Shown: positions 9,236 through 18,849 of the stretch, one piece after another
Layout of the letters: each line of letters opens with the position of its first letter
How positions within the stretch are numbered: position 1 is the first letter of the stretch
Assembly: GCF_021729865.1 (NCBI RefSeq)
Contig: NZ_CP063400.1
Location: 1,488,001 to 1,552,000, forward strand
Length of the DNA stretch: 64,000 nucleotides
Source of the DNA: Hydrogenophaga sp. SL48
GTDB lineage: Bacteria > Pseudomonadota > Gammaproteobacteria > Burkholderiales > Burkholderiaceae_C
Reading direction: 5' to 3'
The notes under the pieces: generated by a model
What the model saw: only the letters and a program-made list of their open reading frames with translations
The model's database searches: none
Told to the model about the DNA's origin: nothing
Program-made: the position numbers and the translations under genes

Positions 9236-9823
9236 TCAGATCGCGTCCACGCGCGCCGCTGGCGAGAAGCCGGCGGCTTGAACCAGGTCGGGAAGCAGCC
9301 GCGCAGCGTCTGCATCAACCCGAATCAGGTTCATCTGCCAGTCACCCATGAACTGCTGCTGCACGCCAGTGTGCAGGAACGCCAACAGGCTGTCGTAGTA
9401 ACCGCCCAGGTTGAGCAGCCCGACCGGTTTGTCGTGGTAGCCCAGCTGGCGCCAAGTCCAGACCTCAAAAAATTCTTCCAGCGTGCCGATGCCCCCCGGC
9501 AATGCGAGGAAAGCGTCAGCGTGTTCGGCCATGAGGCGTTTGCGTTCGTGCATGGTGTCCACGACATGCAGCTCGCTGCAACCGTGGTGCGCCCACTCTT
9601 TTTCCACCAGTGCCCTGGGAATGATGCCGATCACCCGTCCGCCGGCGGCCATGGTGGCGTCGGCCACCAAGCCCATCAGACCATTGCGACCTCCGCCGTA
9701 CACCAGTTGACCGCCATGGCGACCGATCCATTCGCCCACGGCACGGGCGGCGTCTGCGAACGTGGGGTCGGCACCCGGTCGGGAGCCGCAATAGACGCAC
9801 AAGGAAAAGGTGGGGGTGCTCAT
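9236..9823 (-). CDS. LOG-family cytokinin riboside 5'-monophosphate phosphoribohydrolase-like protein (TIGR00730)
   Basis: Product of 195 residues with a Rossmann-like lysine-decarboxylase-family fold. The diagnostic motif PGGIGTLEEFFE and the MHERKRLM segment are both present, as is the early CVYCGSRPG. Family members release adenine-type bases from nucleoside 5'-monophosphates; in bacteria the physiological role is often unclear and may be nucleotide salvage or clean-up. It is convergent with glnB with only 6 bp between the stops. The next gene upstream on the same strand (dgkA) is 22 bp away, so it is probably co-transcribed with dgkA and the RDD protein gene. Confidence 0.9.
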   Translation of the reverse strand: MSTPTFSLCVYCGSRPGADPTFADAARAVGEWIGRHGGQLVYGGGRNGLMGLVADATMAAGGRVIGIIPRALVEKEWAHHGCSELHVVDTMHERKRLMAEHADAFLALPGGIGTLEEFFEVWTWRQLGYHDKPVGLLNLGGYYDSLLAFLHTGVQQQFMGDWQMNLIRVDADAARLLPDLVQAAGFSPAARVDAI

Positions 9824-9845
9824 GGGTCTGGAGAGAGGGAGGGGG

Positions 9846-10244
9846 TCAAAGCCAGCGAACCCAGATCGCTGCGCTCCAGGTGCCTGCGCACAGCAGCAGG
9901 CTCAGCAGCACGGCGGCGCTGCCCATGTCTTTGGCCCGCTTGGACAGGGTGTGCCATTCCGGCCCGATGCGATCCACGGCAGACTCCACGCCCGTGTTGA
10001 GCAGCTCAACGATCATCACGAACAGCACCACACCGGTCAGCAACACCACTTCGACCCAGGTCCGCCCCAGCCAGAAGGCCAAGGGCAGCATGACCAGTGC
10101 TGCCATGGCCTCCTGTCGGAACGCGGTTTCGCCCCATCCGGCACGCAGGCCTGCCAGGGAATAACCAAAGGCGTGCCATATGCGCGGCAGTCCGGTTCGA
10201 GCTTTTTGCGCGTCCGGGGCTTCTTGTGGCGTGGATGGGTTCAT
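9846..10244 (-). CDS. dgkA: Diacylglycerol kinase, prokaryotic type
   Basis: Small trimeric inner-membrane kinase of 132 residues that phosphorylates diacylglycerol produced by membrane-derived glycan synthesis back to phosphatidic acid. Three hydrophobic helices are visible. The catalytic block VIVELLNTGVESAVDRIG followed by HTLSKRAKDMGSAAV matches the family (Glu, Asn, and the KDMGSAAV Asp/Gly). The ATG at 10244 gives normal length. It begins 10 bp after the stop of the RDD-domain gene, so the two are likely one transcript. Phospholipid enzyme pssA lies 4 kb away but is not linked. Confidence 0.93.
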   Translation of the reverse strand: MNPSTPQEAPDAQKARTGLPRIWHAFGYSLAGLRAGWGETAFRQEAMAALVMLPLAFWLGRTWVEVVLLTGVVLFVMIVELLNTGVESAVDRIGPEWHTLSKRAKDMGSAAVLLSLLLCAGTWSAAIWVRWL

Positions 10245-10254
10245 GAAGGGAGCG

Positions 10255-10800
10255 TCAGCGCTTGTCGCGCTTGGGTGTTTCGATGGGCTGGAAGTGCACC
10301 AGCCGGGTTCCGGCCAATGCGTCGTGAACGAACTGCCGCTGGACATGAAACCGCGACAGCAGCGCCCAGACCAGCACCCACCCGACCACGATCACCGCCA
10401 GTTCTCCACCGGGCAGTGAGAAGGCTGCACCACCGGCCAGCGGTGGCAGAAACCACAGCCAACTCAAGACGTAGCGCCACAGGGCCCGTGTCTGTGTCAG
10501 CGGCCGCCCTTGACTGTCCACCACGCGGATGTTCCAGGTTTTCATGGCCAGGGTCTGGCCCTTGGCCCAGAACCACGCGAAGTAGATCCCGAACACCACG
10601 AACAGGAAGGCCTGTTGCAGATGGCGGTTGTCCAACGCGTGCCGGGTTTGGGTGAGGGTGGAGAACAGGTAGCCGGCGATGAAGACCACACCAAACAAAA
10701 GCATGCCTTCATACAGCCAGCAGGCCATTCGTCGCCGCAGTGGCGGGGCCATCAGGTTGGCCGCCTTGGTCTGAAAAGGGGGAGAAGCGGGGTCGGTCAT
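10255..10800 (-). CDS. RDD-family membrane protein
   Basis: Predicted inner-membrane protein of 181 residues. It has the RDD family pattern: an Arg-rich segment before the first helix (PPLRRRMACWLYEGML), the GQTLAMKTWNIRVVD motif after the second helix, and the terminal VHDALAGTRLV with the conserved Asp. Function of the family is mostly unknown; some members are ion antiporters in salt-tolerant bacteria, which cannot be assumed here. The ATG at 10800 starts just before the conserved region; the in-frame ATG at 10836 is possible. It is the first gene of the minus-strand group RDD-dgkA-LOG and divergent from ilvB. Confidence 0.85.
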   Translation of the reverse strand: MTDPASPPFQTKAANLMAPPLRRRMACWLYEGMLLFGVVFIAGYLFSTLTQTRHALDNRHLQQAFLFVVFGIYFAWFWAKGQTLAMKTWNIRVVDSQGRPLTQTRALWRYVLSWLWFLPPLAGGAAFSLPGGELAVIVVGWVLVWALLSRFHVQRQFVHDALAGTRLVHFQPIETPKRDKR

Positions 10801-11069
10801 CGGGCGGTGGAGGGATTCAGGGGCGGATTGTCGCACTGCGCGCCCTGCCTTTTTTGACCCTCAAGCCTGTCTGATTCCACAAAGACGGATCGCAACCTCT
10901 GTTGCAGTGCGATAATGTCCGGCTGCAATTCAAAAAGGCAAACGGGTCAAGGTCCGGCGGGGTATGTGTCCGCTCATGTCCATTGGCCTCAAGTTCCGAC
11001 GCCGCTTCACAAGAGTGGGCGAAGGAGCACCCAAGGTATTTCGTCAGAGAAATTCTCGAAAGGTTCATC

Positions 11070-12845
11070 ATGGAAATCAACAAGGCCGAACTGGCCTCCG
11101 CTGCAGCCGCGTCCGGCGCAGCCCCCCAAGAACTCCGCGGCGCAGAAATCCTCGTCAAGGCCCTTCAGGCCGAAGGCGTGAAGTACATCTGGGGCTATCC
11201 CGGCGGTGCTGTGCTGCACATCTACGACGCGTTCTACAAGCAGGACACCATCCAGCACGTGCTGGTGCGCCATGAGCAGGCCGCTGTGCACGCTGCCGAC
11301 GGCTATGCCCGCGCCACCGGCGACGTTGGGGTGTCCTTGGTGACCTCGGGTCCCGGGCTGACCAATGCCGTCACCGGCATCGCCACAGCCTACATGGACA
11401 GCATCCCGATGGTGATCATCGCTGGCCAGGTGCCCACCGCCGCGATCGGTCTGGACGCCTTCCAGGAGTGCGACACCGTCGGCATCACGCGTCCCATCGT
11501 CAAGCACAACTTCCTGGTGAAGGACGTGCGCGATCTGGCCTTGGTGATGAAGAAGGCCTTCCACATCGCGCGCACCGGCCGCCCGGGTCCTGTGGTGGTG
11601 GACATTCCGAAAGACGTGTCCTTCAACAAGACCGCTTTCGCAGGTTACCCCGAGTCGGTCGAGATGCGCTCGTACAACCCGGTGCGCAAGGGCCACGGCG
11701 GCCAGATCCGCAAGGCCCTGCAGCTGTTGCTGACAGCCAAGCGTCCCTACATCTACACCGGTGGCGGCGTGCTGCTGGGCAATGCGGTGCAGGAACTGCG
11801 CACGCTGGTGGACTTGCTGGGCTATCCGGTCACCAACACGCTGATGGGTCTGGGTGCCTATCCCGCCTCCGACCGCAAGTTCCTCGGCATGCTGGGCATG
11901 CACGGCACGGTGGAAGCCAACAACGCGATGCAGAACTGCGACGTGCTGCTGGCCGTGGGCGCGCGCTTTGATGACCGCGTGATCGGCAACCCCAAGCACT
12001 TCGCTCAGAACGAACGCAAGATCATCCACATCGACATCGACCCGTCGAGCATCTCCAAACGCGTCAAGGTGGACGTGCCCATCGTGGGCGACGTGAAGGA
12101 TGTGCTGACCGAGCTGATCAACATGGTGCGCGAAACCAGCACCCGGACCGACGAAAAGGCGCTGGCGGGTTGGTGGGAAGCCATCGAAGGCTGGCGTTCG
12201 ACGGACTGCCTGAAGTACGACCGCGGCAACAAGGACGTGATCAAGCCGCAGCACGTGGTGGAAACGCTCTGGAACATGACCAAGGACGCCGATGCCTACA
12301 TCACGTCCGACGTGGGACAGCACCAGATGTGGGCCGCGCAGTACTACAAGTTCAACGAGCCGCGCCGCTGGATCAACTCCGGTGGCCTGGGCACCATGGG
12401 CGTGGGCATTCCCTACGCCATGGGCATCAAGTTGGCCAAGCCCGAAAGCGAAGTGTTCTGCGTGACCGGCGAAGGCTCGGTGCAGATGTGCATCCAAGAA
12501 CTCTCCACCTGCCTGCAGTACAACACGCCGATCAAGATCGTGGCGCTCAACAACCGTTACCTCGGCATGGTGCGCCAGTGGCAGGAGCTCGACTATGAGG
12601 GCCGCTACAGCCACAGCTACATGGACGCACTGCCTAACTTTGTGAAGCTCGCCGAGGCCTACGGCCACGTCGGCATGCTGATCGAGCGCCCGCAGGACGT
12701 GGAAGGTGCCTTGCGCGAAGCGCGCAAGCTCAAGGACCGCACGGTCTTCATGGACTTCCGCACCGATCCGACGGAAAACGTCTTCCCCATGGTGCGTGCC
12801 GGCAAGGGCATCACAGAGATGACGCTGGGCGCCGAAGACCTCTGA
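11070..12845 (+). CDS. ilvB: Acetolactate synthase large (catalytic) subunit
   Basis: Thiamine-diphosphate enzyme, first common step of valine, leucine and isoleucine synthesis. Product of 591 residues, normal length. It shows the N-terminal WGYPGGAVLHIYDA, the catalytic Glu in VRHEQAAVHAADGYARATG, the FAD/central domain, and the C-terminal TPP motif beginning GEGSVQMCIQEL and ending LNNRYLGMVRQWQE. The ATG at 11070 has an aaagg ribosome binding site; the frame stays open upstream to about 10902 but that part is not family-like. A 270-bp 5' region separates it from the divergent RDD gene. No leader peptide rich in branched-chain codons was found there, in contrast to leuA. Confidence 0.97.
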   Translation: MEINKAELASAAAASGAAPQELRGAEILVKALQAEGVKYIWGYPGGAVLHIYDAFYKQDTIQHVLVRHEQAAVHAADGYARATGDVGVSLVTSGPGLTNAVTGIATAYMDSIPMVIIAGQVPTAAIGLDAFQECDTVGITRPIVKHNFLVKDVRDLALVMKKAFHIARTGRPGPVVVDIPKDVSFNKTAFAGYPESVEMRSYNPVRKGHGGQIRKALQLLLTAKRPYIYTGGGVLLGNAVQELRTLVDLLGYPVTNTLMGLGAYPASDRKFLGMLGMHGTVEANNAMQNCDVLLAVGARFDDRVIGNPKHFAQNERKIIHIDIDPSSISKRVKVDVPIVGDVKDVLTELINMVRETSTRTDEKALAGWWEAIEGWRSTDCLKYDRGNKDVIKPQHVVETLWNMTKDADAYITSDVGQHQMWAAQYYKFNEPRRWINSGGLGTMGVGIPYAMGIKLAKPESEVFCVTGEGSVQMCIQELSTCLQYNTPIKIVALNNRYLGMVRQWQELDYEGRYSHSYMDALPNFVKLAEAYGHVGMLIERPQDVEGALREARKLKDRTVFMDFRTDPTENVFPMVRAGKGITEMTLGAEDL

Positions 12846-12954
12846 GCCTTTCACTCTGCCACCCCGAGTGGCAGTCCCTTCGACGAATCTATTTGCAGCC
12901 AAGCCTGCGCATTACCGTGCGCAGGGGAGGGCTCAGAAAAGAGGAATCTCATTC

Positions 12955-13446
12955 ATGAAACACATCATCGCTGTCCTGCTCGAAAACGAACCCGGTGCGC
13001 TCTCGCGCGTGGTGGGCCTGTTCTCCGCGCGGGGCTACAACATCGAATCTCTCACCGTGGCTCCCACGGAAGACCCCAGCCTCTCGCGCATGACGATCCA
13101 GACCACCGGTTCGGATGACGTGATCGAGCAGATCACCAAACACCTGAACCGGCTGATCGAAGTCGTCAAGGTGGTGGACCTGACTGAAGGCGCCTACACC
13201 GAACGCGAACTCATGCTGGTGAAGGTGCGCGCGGTGGGCAAGGAGCGTGAGGAAATGAAGCGCATGGCCGACATCTTCCGCGGCCGCGTCATCGACGTGA
13301 CGGAGAAGAGCTACACCATCGAACTCACCGGCGACCAGGGCAAGAACGACGCTTTTCTGGAAGCCATTGATCGCGCTGCCATCCTGGAAACGGTTCGTAC
13401 CGGTTCCTGCGGTATCGGTAGGGGTGAGAGAATCCTGCGCGTTTGA
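12955..13446 (+). CDS. ilvH: Acetolactate synthase small (regulatory) subunit
   Basis: Regulatory subunit of 163 residues that binds valine and activates the large subunit. The N-terminal ACT domain (KHIIAVLLENEPGALSRVVG, GYNIESLTVAPTED) and the C-terminal ALS_ss_C region ending SCGIGRGERILRV are complete. The ATG at 12955 follows gaggaatct. The gap to ilvB is 109 bp, large for an operon, but no terminator is visible in it. It is followed by a repeat-bearing gap and ilvC, so ilvBHC is probably one transcription unit. Confidence 0.96.
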   Translation: MKHIIAVLLENEPGALSRVVGLFSARGYNIESLTVAPTEDPSLSRMTIQTTGSDDVIEQITKHLNRLIEVVKVVDLTEGAYTERELMLVKVRAVGKEREEMKRMADIFRGRVIDVTEKSYTIELTGDQGKNDAFLEAIDRAAILETVRTGSCGIGRGERILRV

Positions 13447-14598
<1,152 letters not shown>

Positions 14599-14616
14599 TC
14601 TGGCTTCATGCCTGCT

Positions 14617-14648
14617 CAAAGGCCACCTCGGTGGCCTTTTTCTTTTTC
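14617..14648 (+). terminator. Intrinsic terminator after ilvC
   Basis: Perfect stem aaaggccacc / ggtggccttt (14618-14639) with a tiny loop, followed by a T-rich run tttttcttttt. Confidence 0.9.
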
Positions 14649-14719
14649 TGCCATCTTTCCCCTGGCTTACACTGCCACCTTGCGCCCTGAGCGCGGCAAG
14701 CGGCCTGAGCCGAACCTCC

Positions 14720-15529
14720 ATGCACGACGGAACCGACCCATTGAACGAACCCAGCGGCGAGAGTCGCAAGCGAAGCAAAGGCATCTACATGGTGCCGAAC
14801 ATGATCACGCTGGCCGCTTTGTTTGGCGGGTTTTACGCCATCGTCATGGCCATGAACGGACGCTTCGACCTGGCCACGGTGGGCATTTTTGCGGCCATGG
14901 TGCTGGACAGCCTGGACGGTCGCGTGGCCCGCATGACCAACACCCAGAGCGCCTTCGGTGAGCAGATGGACTCGCTGTCCGACATGGTGTCGTTTGGTGC
15001 TGCGCCCGGGTTGGTGGCGTATGTCTGGGTGCTCAAAGACATTGGCCGTTGGGGATGGATCGCCGCCTTCGTTTACTGCGCCTGCGCCGCGCTGCGCTTG
15101 GCGCGCTTCAACGTCAACACCGGGGTGGTGGACAAACGCTACTTTCAGGGCCTGCCGTCCCCTGCAGCGGCGGCACTCGTGGCGGGGTTCATCTGGCTGG
15201 CGACCGAGTTGGAGTTGGACCGAACCGTGCTGGTGTGGCCGATGTTCGCGTTGACGCTGTATTCAGGCCTGACCATGGTCACCAATGTGCCGTTCTACAG
15301 TTTCAAGGACCTGAGTCTCAAGAAGAGTGTGCCGTTCGCGGCCATTGTCCTGGTGGCGTTGGGTATCGCGGTCATCAACATCCATCCTCCAACTGTGTTG
15401 TTCGGTCTGTTTGTCATTTACGGGCTCTCGGGCTATGCGATGTACTTCTGGCGCAGGTCCAAAGGCAGACCGACGAGCGTCATCAGCACATCCACCGACG
15501 AACCCGATGAGCGTGGTCTGCACGAATAG
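14720..15529 (+). CDS. pssA: CDP-diacylglycerol--serine O-phosphatidyltransferase
   Basis: Inner-membrane enzyme that makes phosphatidylserine, the precursor of phosphatidylethanolamine. The 269-residue product has several hydrophobic helices and the CDP-alcohol phosphatidyltransferase motif DG-x2-AR-x8-G-x3-D-x3-D, running from Asp66 (DGRVAR) to Asp88 (EQMDSLSD). The gene lies between ilvC and leuA as in many Burkholderiales. In several relatives psd (phosphatidylserine decarboxylase) sits just before it (from memory); here only a 121-bp gap with a terminator is present, so psd must be elsewhere. The ATG at 14720 lacks a clear ribosome binding site. Confidence 0.94.
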   Translation: MHDGTDPLNEPSGESRKRSKGIYMVPNMITLAALFGGFYAIVMAMNGRFDLATVGIFAAMVLDSLDGRVARMTNTQSAFGEQMDSLSDMVSFGAAPGLVAYVWVLKDIGRWGWIAAFVYCACAALRLARFNVNTGVVDKRYFQGLPSPAAAALVAGFIWLATELELDRTVLVWPMFALTLYSGLTMVTNVPFYSFKDLSLKKSVPFAAIVLVALGIAVINIHPPTVLFGLFVIYGLSGYAMYFWRRSKGRPTSVISTSTDEPDERGLHE

Positions 15530-15595
15530 AGTCCCGCTTGATGGTCATGGGTTTCCCCTGCTGGAGCGCGTGCCCTTTGTGATACATTGAATGGC

Positions 15596-15652
15596 ATGAA
15601 ACAAGTTTCGTTCTCGCTGCTACTGGGTGTCCGTCACGGGCAGGTCTGGTAA
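15596..15652 (+). CDS. leuA leader peptide (18 residues, three consecutive Leu codons)
   Basis: Short reading frame MKQVSFSLLLGVRHGQVW between pssA and leuA. Codons 8-10 are ctg-cta-ctg, three leucines in a row including the rare cta. An intrinsic terminator begins 20 nt after the stop codon and lies well before leuA. Peptide, leucine run and terminator together match the classic leuL-type transcription attenuator: when charged tRNA-Leu is scarce the ribosome stalls at the Leu codons and the terminator is disfavoured. Supporting this, acgggc at 15636-15641 can pair with gcccgt at 15676-15681, overlapping the terminator's 5' arm. The full alternative folding has not been computed. No strong ribosome binding site is evident. 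Confidence 0.75.
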   Translation: MKQVSFSLLLGVRHGQVW

Positions 15653-15671
15653 CGCAAAAGCGATTTCCAAC

Positions 15672-15710
15672 AACGGCCCGTTTGCACCCGCAGCGGGCCG
15701 TTTTTGTTTT
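15672..15710 (+). terminator. leuA attenuator terminator
   Basis: Perfect 9-bp stem aacggcccg (15672-15680) / cgggccgtt (15694-15702) with a 13-nt loop and a T-run tttttgtttt. It lies 20 nt after the leader peptide stop and 53 nt before leuA, so it ends transcription early unless an alternative structure forms. Confidence 0.85.
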
Positions 15711-15763
15711 GGACTGCGGGTTTTTTCAAGCGCTGCCCACGAGGCACCACACCGGAGAATCAC

Positions 15764-17305
15764 ATGACCGACAAGCTCATCATTTTTGACACCACCTTGC
15801 GCGACGGCGAGCAATCACCAGGTGCTTCGATGACCAAAGACGAAAAACTGCGCATTGCGCGCCAGTTGGAACGTCTCCGAGTGGACGTGATCGAAGCCGG
15901 TTTTGCGGCAAGTTCCAACGGTGACTTCGATTGTGTGCAGGCGATTGCCAACACCATCAAGGACTCCACGGTGTGTTCGCTGGCGCGGGCCAACGACAGG
16001 GACATCTCTCGTGCCGCCGAGGCGCTCAAGGGTGCACACCGGGCACGCATCCACACCTTCATCGCGACCAGTCCTCTGCACATGGAGAAGAAGTTGCGCA
16101 TGACGCCGGACCAGGTGTTCGAGCAGGCCAAACAGTCGGTTCGTTTCGCGCGCAACTTGGTGGATGACATCGAGTTCAGTCCGGAAGACGGCTACCGCAG
16201 CGACATGGACTTCCTCTGCCGTGTTCTGGAGGCCGTGATCAAGGAAGGGGCGACCACGCTCAACATCCCGGACACTGTGGGCTATGCGATCCCCGAGCTG
16301 TACGGCGACTTCATCCGCACGTTGCGCGAGCGGGTGCCCAACTCCGACAAGGCCATCTGGTCGGTGCATTGCCACAACGATCTGGGTATGGCGGTGGCCA
16401 ACTCGTTGGCGGGCGTGAAGATCGGTGGCGCACGCCAAGTCGAGTGCACCATCAACGGCCTGGGTGAGCGCGCTGGCAACTGCTCGCTGGAGGAAATCGT
16501 GATGGCGGTGCGTACGCGTCGCGATTATTTCAACCTCGACGTGGGCGTCGATGCGACACAGATCGTGCCGGCCAGCCGCATGGTCAGCCAGACCACTGGC
16601 TTTGTGGTGCAGCCCAACAAGGCCGTGGTGGGGGCGAACGCCTTTGCGCATGCCAGTGGTATTCACCAGGACGGCGTGCTCAAAGCGCGTGACACCTATG
16701 AAATCATGCGCGCTGAAGACGTGGGCTGGGCTGCCAACAAGATCGTGCTGGGCAAGCTCAGCGGACGCAATGCCTTCAAGCAGCGCTTGCAGGATCTGGG
16801 CATCGAGATGGAGTCGGAGAGCGAAATCAACACCGCCTTCGCCGCGTTCAAGGAACTCGCCGATCGCAAGAGCGAGATCTTCGACGAAGACATCCTGGCG
16901 CTGTGCAGCGATGAAAGTGTGACCACGGAAAAGGAGCGGTACGGCCTGGTGTCCTTGGCCCAGCACAGCGAGACCGGAGAACGCCCGCACGCTGAGGTGG
17001 TGTTCACGATTGCTGGCAAGGAGTTCCAAGGGGCGTCGGATGGCAACGGCCCTGTCGACGCTTCGCTGAAGGCGATTGAAAGCCATGTGAAAAGCGGGGC
17101 GGAGCTGGTGCTCTATTCGGTGAATGCCATCACGAGTGGTTCAACCGAAAGTCAGGGCGAAGTCACTGTGCGCTTGCAGCATGGCGGGCGTGTGGTGAAC
17201 GGCGTGGGTGCCGATCCTGACATCGTCGTGGCGTCTGCCAAAGCGTATCTGAGTGCATTGAACAAGCTACAGAGTCAGGCTGATCGGGTCGCTGCTCAGG
17301 GTTAA
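15764..17305 (+). CDS. leuA: 2-Isopropylmalate synthase
   Basis: First committed enzyme of leucine synthesis, condensing acetyl-CoA and 2-ketoisovalerate. The 513-residue product has the N-terminal TIM barrel with [16 protein letters not shown] (metal and substrate site) and the metal-binding [17 protein letters not shown] motif, and a C-terminal LeuA regulatory domain ([18 protein letters not shown]), so leucine feedback inhibition is expected. The ATG at 15764 follows ggag at 7 nt. It stands behind its own leader-peptide attenuator rather than directly in the ilv operon. Confidence 0.97.
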   Translation: MTDKLIIFDTTLRDGEQSPGASMTKDEKLRIARQLERLRVDVIEAGFAASSNGDFDCVQAIANTIKDSTVCSLARANDRDISRAAEALKGAHRARIHTFIATSPLHMEKKLRMTPDQVFEQAKQSVRFARNLVDDIEFSPEDGYRSDMDFLCRVLEAVIKEGATTLNIPDTVGYAIPELYGDFIRTLRERVPNSDKAIWSVHCHNDLGMAVANSLAGVKIGGARQVECTINGLGERAGNCSLEEIVMAVRTRRDYFNLDVGVDATQIVPASRMVSQTTGFVVQPNKAVVGANAFAHASGIHQDGVLKARDTYEIMRAEDVGWAANKIVLGKLSGRNAFKQRLQDLGIEMESESEINTAFAAFKELADRKSEIFDEDILALCSDESVTTEKERYGLVSLAQHSETGERPHAEVVFTIAGKEFQGASDGNGPVDASLKAIESHVKSGAELVLYSVNAITSGSTESQGEVTVRLQHGGRVVNGVGADPDIVVASAKAYLSALNKLQSQADRVAAQG

Positions 17306-17483
17306 GTCTTTGAAAATCAAGTACTTAAGATGTAATCCTGCAATGGTCGCTAGAAATGTCCTGCAAACGGAGGGCTGTTCTGGCGTTCACTGAGGAATAT
17401 TTCACAAGCATTTGATATTGCTAGTTTTTTTCATAGCTTCTATACTTCCCTCCAGAACAACGTCGTTGTCTGGAGTGGAGTAA

Positions 17484-18755
17484 ATGAAACCTTTTCGCAC
17501 ACGCGTATTCACGCTGTTGCAACTCGTTGCGACGGTTCTGACATCGGCGACCCTGCTGCTGCCACTGTCGGCGGAAGCGGTCGTGGCGAAGAAGGTGGTG
17601 GTCAAGACCAAGAAGCCTGCAAACACGCAGGTGGTTGAGCGCAAGAAGCGCAGCGCACTGGTTGCCAAGGCGTCGGGTTCAAAGAAGGTTGCTGGCAAAG
17701 GGGTTGCTGTGGCGAAGAAGAGCCGCAAGCTTGACCGGGGCGATGTGAAATTGGCCAAGACTGAAGTTCGTGGATCCAGGCGAATCGGCACAGCTAAAAA
17801 GAATGCTTCGACGCATTTTGTGGGGGCGCGCAAACACGTGCGTGTGACCCGCGTGGCCCGTTCCCGTTCTCAAAAAGGTGAGGTGCGGCTGGTGGCCCAT
17901 CGCAGTCCCGTGCCGGTCATGCGCGTGCTGGCAGAGCCTCGATTGTCCAATGGTGAGCGCTTGGGGCTGCGCGCCGCTGAAGATCCGTTGGCTTTGAACT
18001 CCAGTGTGGCGCTCGTGGTGGATCAACAAACCAACGAGGTGCTGTTCAGCAAGAATGACTCGGCAGTGCTGCCTATCGCATCGCTCACCAAATTGATGAC
18101 GGGTCTGGTGATCACCGATGCCAATCTGTCGATGGAAGAGCCATTGACGATCACGCAGGACGACGTGGATACCTTCAAGAACAGCCGCTCCCGGCTCGCT
18201 GTGGGTTCAACGCTCACCCGGGGCGAATTGATGCATCTCGCGCTCATGTCGAGTGAGAACCGCGCAGCCCATGCCTTGGGCAGGACCTTTCCTGGTGGGC
18301 TCGACAGTTTTGTGCGTCTGATGAACAGCAAGGCTCGCGAACTGGGTATGCGCGACACGCGCTACGTGGAACCGACTGGTTTGTCCAGTCTCAACCAGTC
18401 CAGTGCCCGCGATCTGGCGACGCTGGTATCTGCGGCCTACCAGAGCCCCATCTTGCGCAGCCTGTCTACCTCCCCCAGCCATCAGCTCGAGCTCGGCCAC
18501 CGCGTGCTGGAGTTCAAGAATTCCAATCGGTTGATTCGAAATCCTGACTGGGAGATTGGCCTTCAGAAGACCGGCTACATTTCTGAGGCCGGTCGCTGCC
18601 TGGTGATGCAGGCCAAAGTGGCTGGTCGGCAGCTGATCATGGTGTTTCTGGATTCAGCGGGGAAGTTGAGCCGTGCCCAGGACGCAGAACGCGTTCGCCG
18701 CTGGGTGGAGGCTCAGCCCTATCCCCAGGCAGCGGTTGTTCGTCCGCAGGGTTGA
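17484..18755 (+). CDS. pbpG: PBP7-type D-alanyl-D-alanine endopeptidase (peptidase S11)
   Basis: Periplasmic serine peptidase that cuts D-Ala-meso-DAP cross-links in peptidoglycan. The three S11 motifs are present in order: SLTKLM (SxxK, about residue 205), SEN (SxN) and KTG in LQKTGYISEAG. A signal peptide covers about residues 1-32 (hydrophobic TLLQLVATVLTSATLLLPLSAEA). Unlike typical PbpG of about 310 residues, there is a Lys/Arg/Val/Ala-rich, low-complexity insertion between the signal peptide and the catalytic domain (about residues 33-145), which may bind the anionic wall or membrane. The ATG at 17484 has a ggag site very close. A perfect terminator follows. Confidence 0.9.
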   Translation: MKPFRTRVFTLLQLVATVLTSATLLLPLSAEAVVAKKVVVKTKKPANTQVVERKKRSALVAKASGSKKVAGKGVAVAKKSRKLDRGDVKLAKTEVRGSRRIGTAKKNASTHFVGARKHVRVTRVARSRSQKGEVRLVAHRSPVPVMRVLAEPRLSNGERLGLRAAEDPLALNSSVALVVDQQTNEVLFSKNDSAVLPIASLTKLMTGLVITDANLSMEEPLTITQDDVDTFKNSRSRLAVGSTLTRGELMHLALMSSENRAAHALGRTFPGGLDSFVRLMNSKARELGMRDTRYVEPTGLSSLNQSSARDLATLVSAAYQSPILRSLSTSPSHQLELGHRVLEFKNSNRLIRNPDWEIGLQKTGYISEAGRCLVMQAKVAGRQLIMVFLDSAGKLSRAQDAERVRRWVEAQPYPQAAVVRPQG

Positions 18756-18774
18756 ACGATCACGCGCTCCAAAC

Positions 18775-18806
18775 AAAACGGTCCTCATGAGGACCGTTTT
18801 GTTTTG
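18775..18806 (+). terminator. Intrinsic terminator after pbpG
   Basis: Perfect palindrome aaaacggtcctc / gaggaccgtttt with an 'at' centre (18775-18800), followed by gtttt. It lies between pbpG and the convergent iclR-type gene and can work for both strands. Confidence 0.88.
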
Positions 18807-18849
18807 CATCACCAATGTGGGTGGTGTTGATGCGGGAGGATGAATGGTC

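Noticed and set aside
10860..11069. Possible leader-peptide attenuator before ilvB
   Set aside because: No short frame rich in Ile, Val or Leu codons and no terminator hairpin with a T-run was found, unlike the leuA upstream region.
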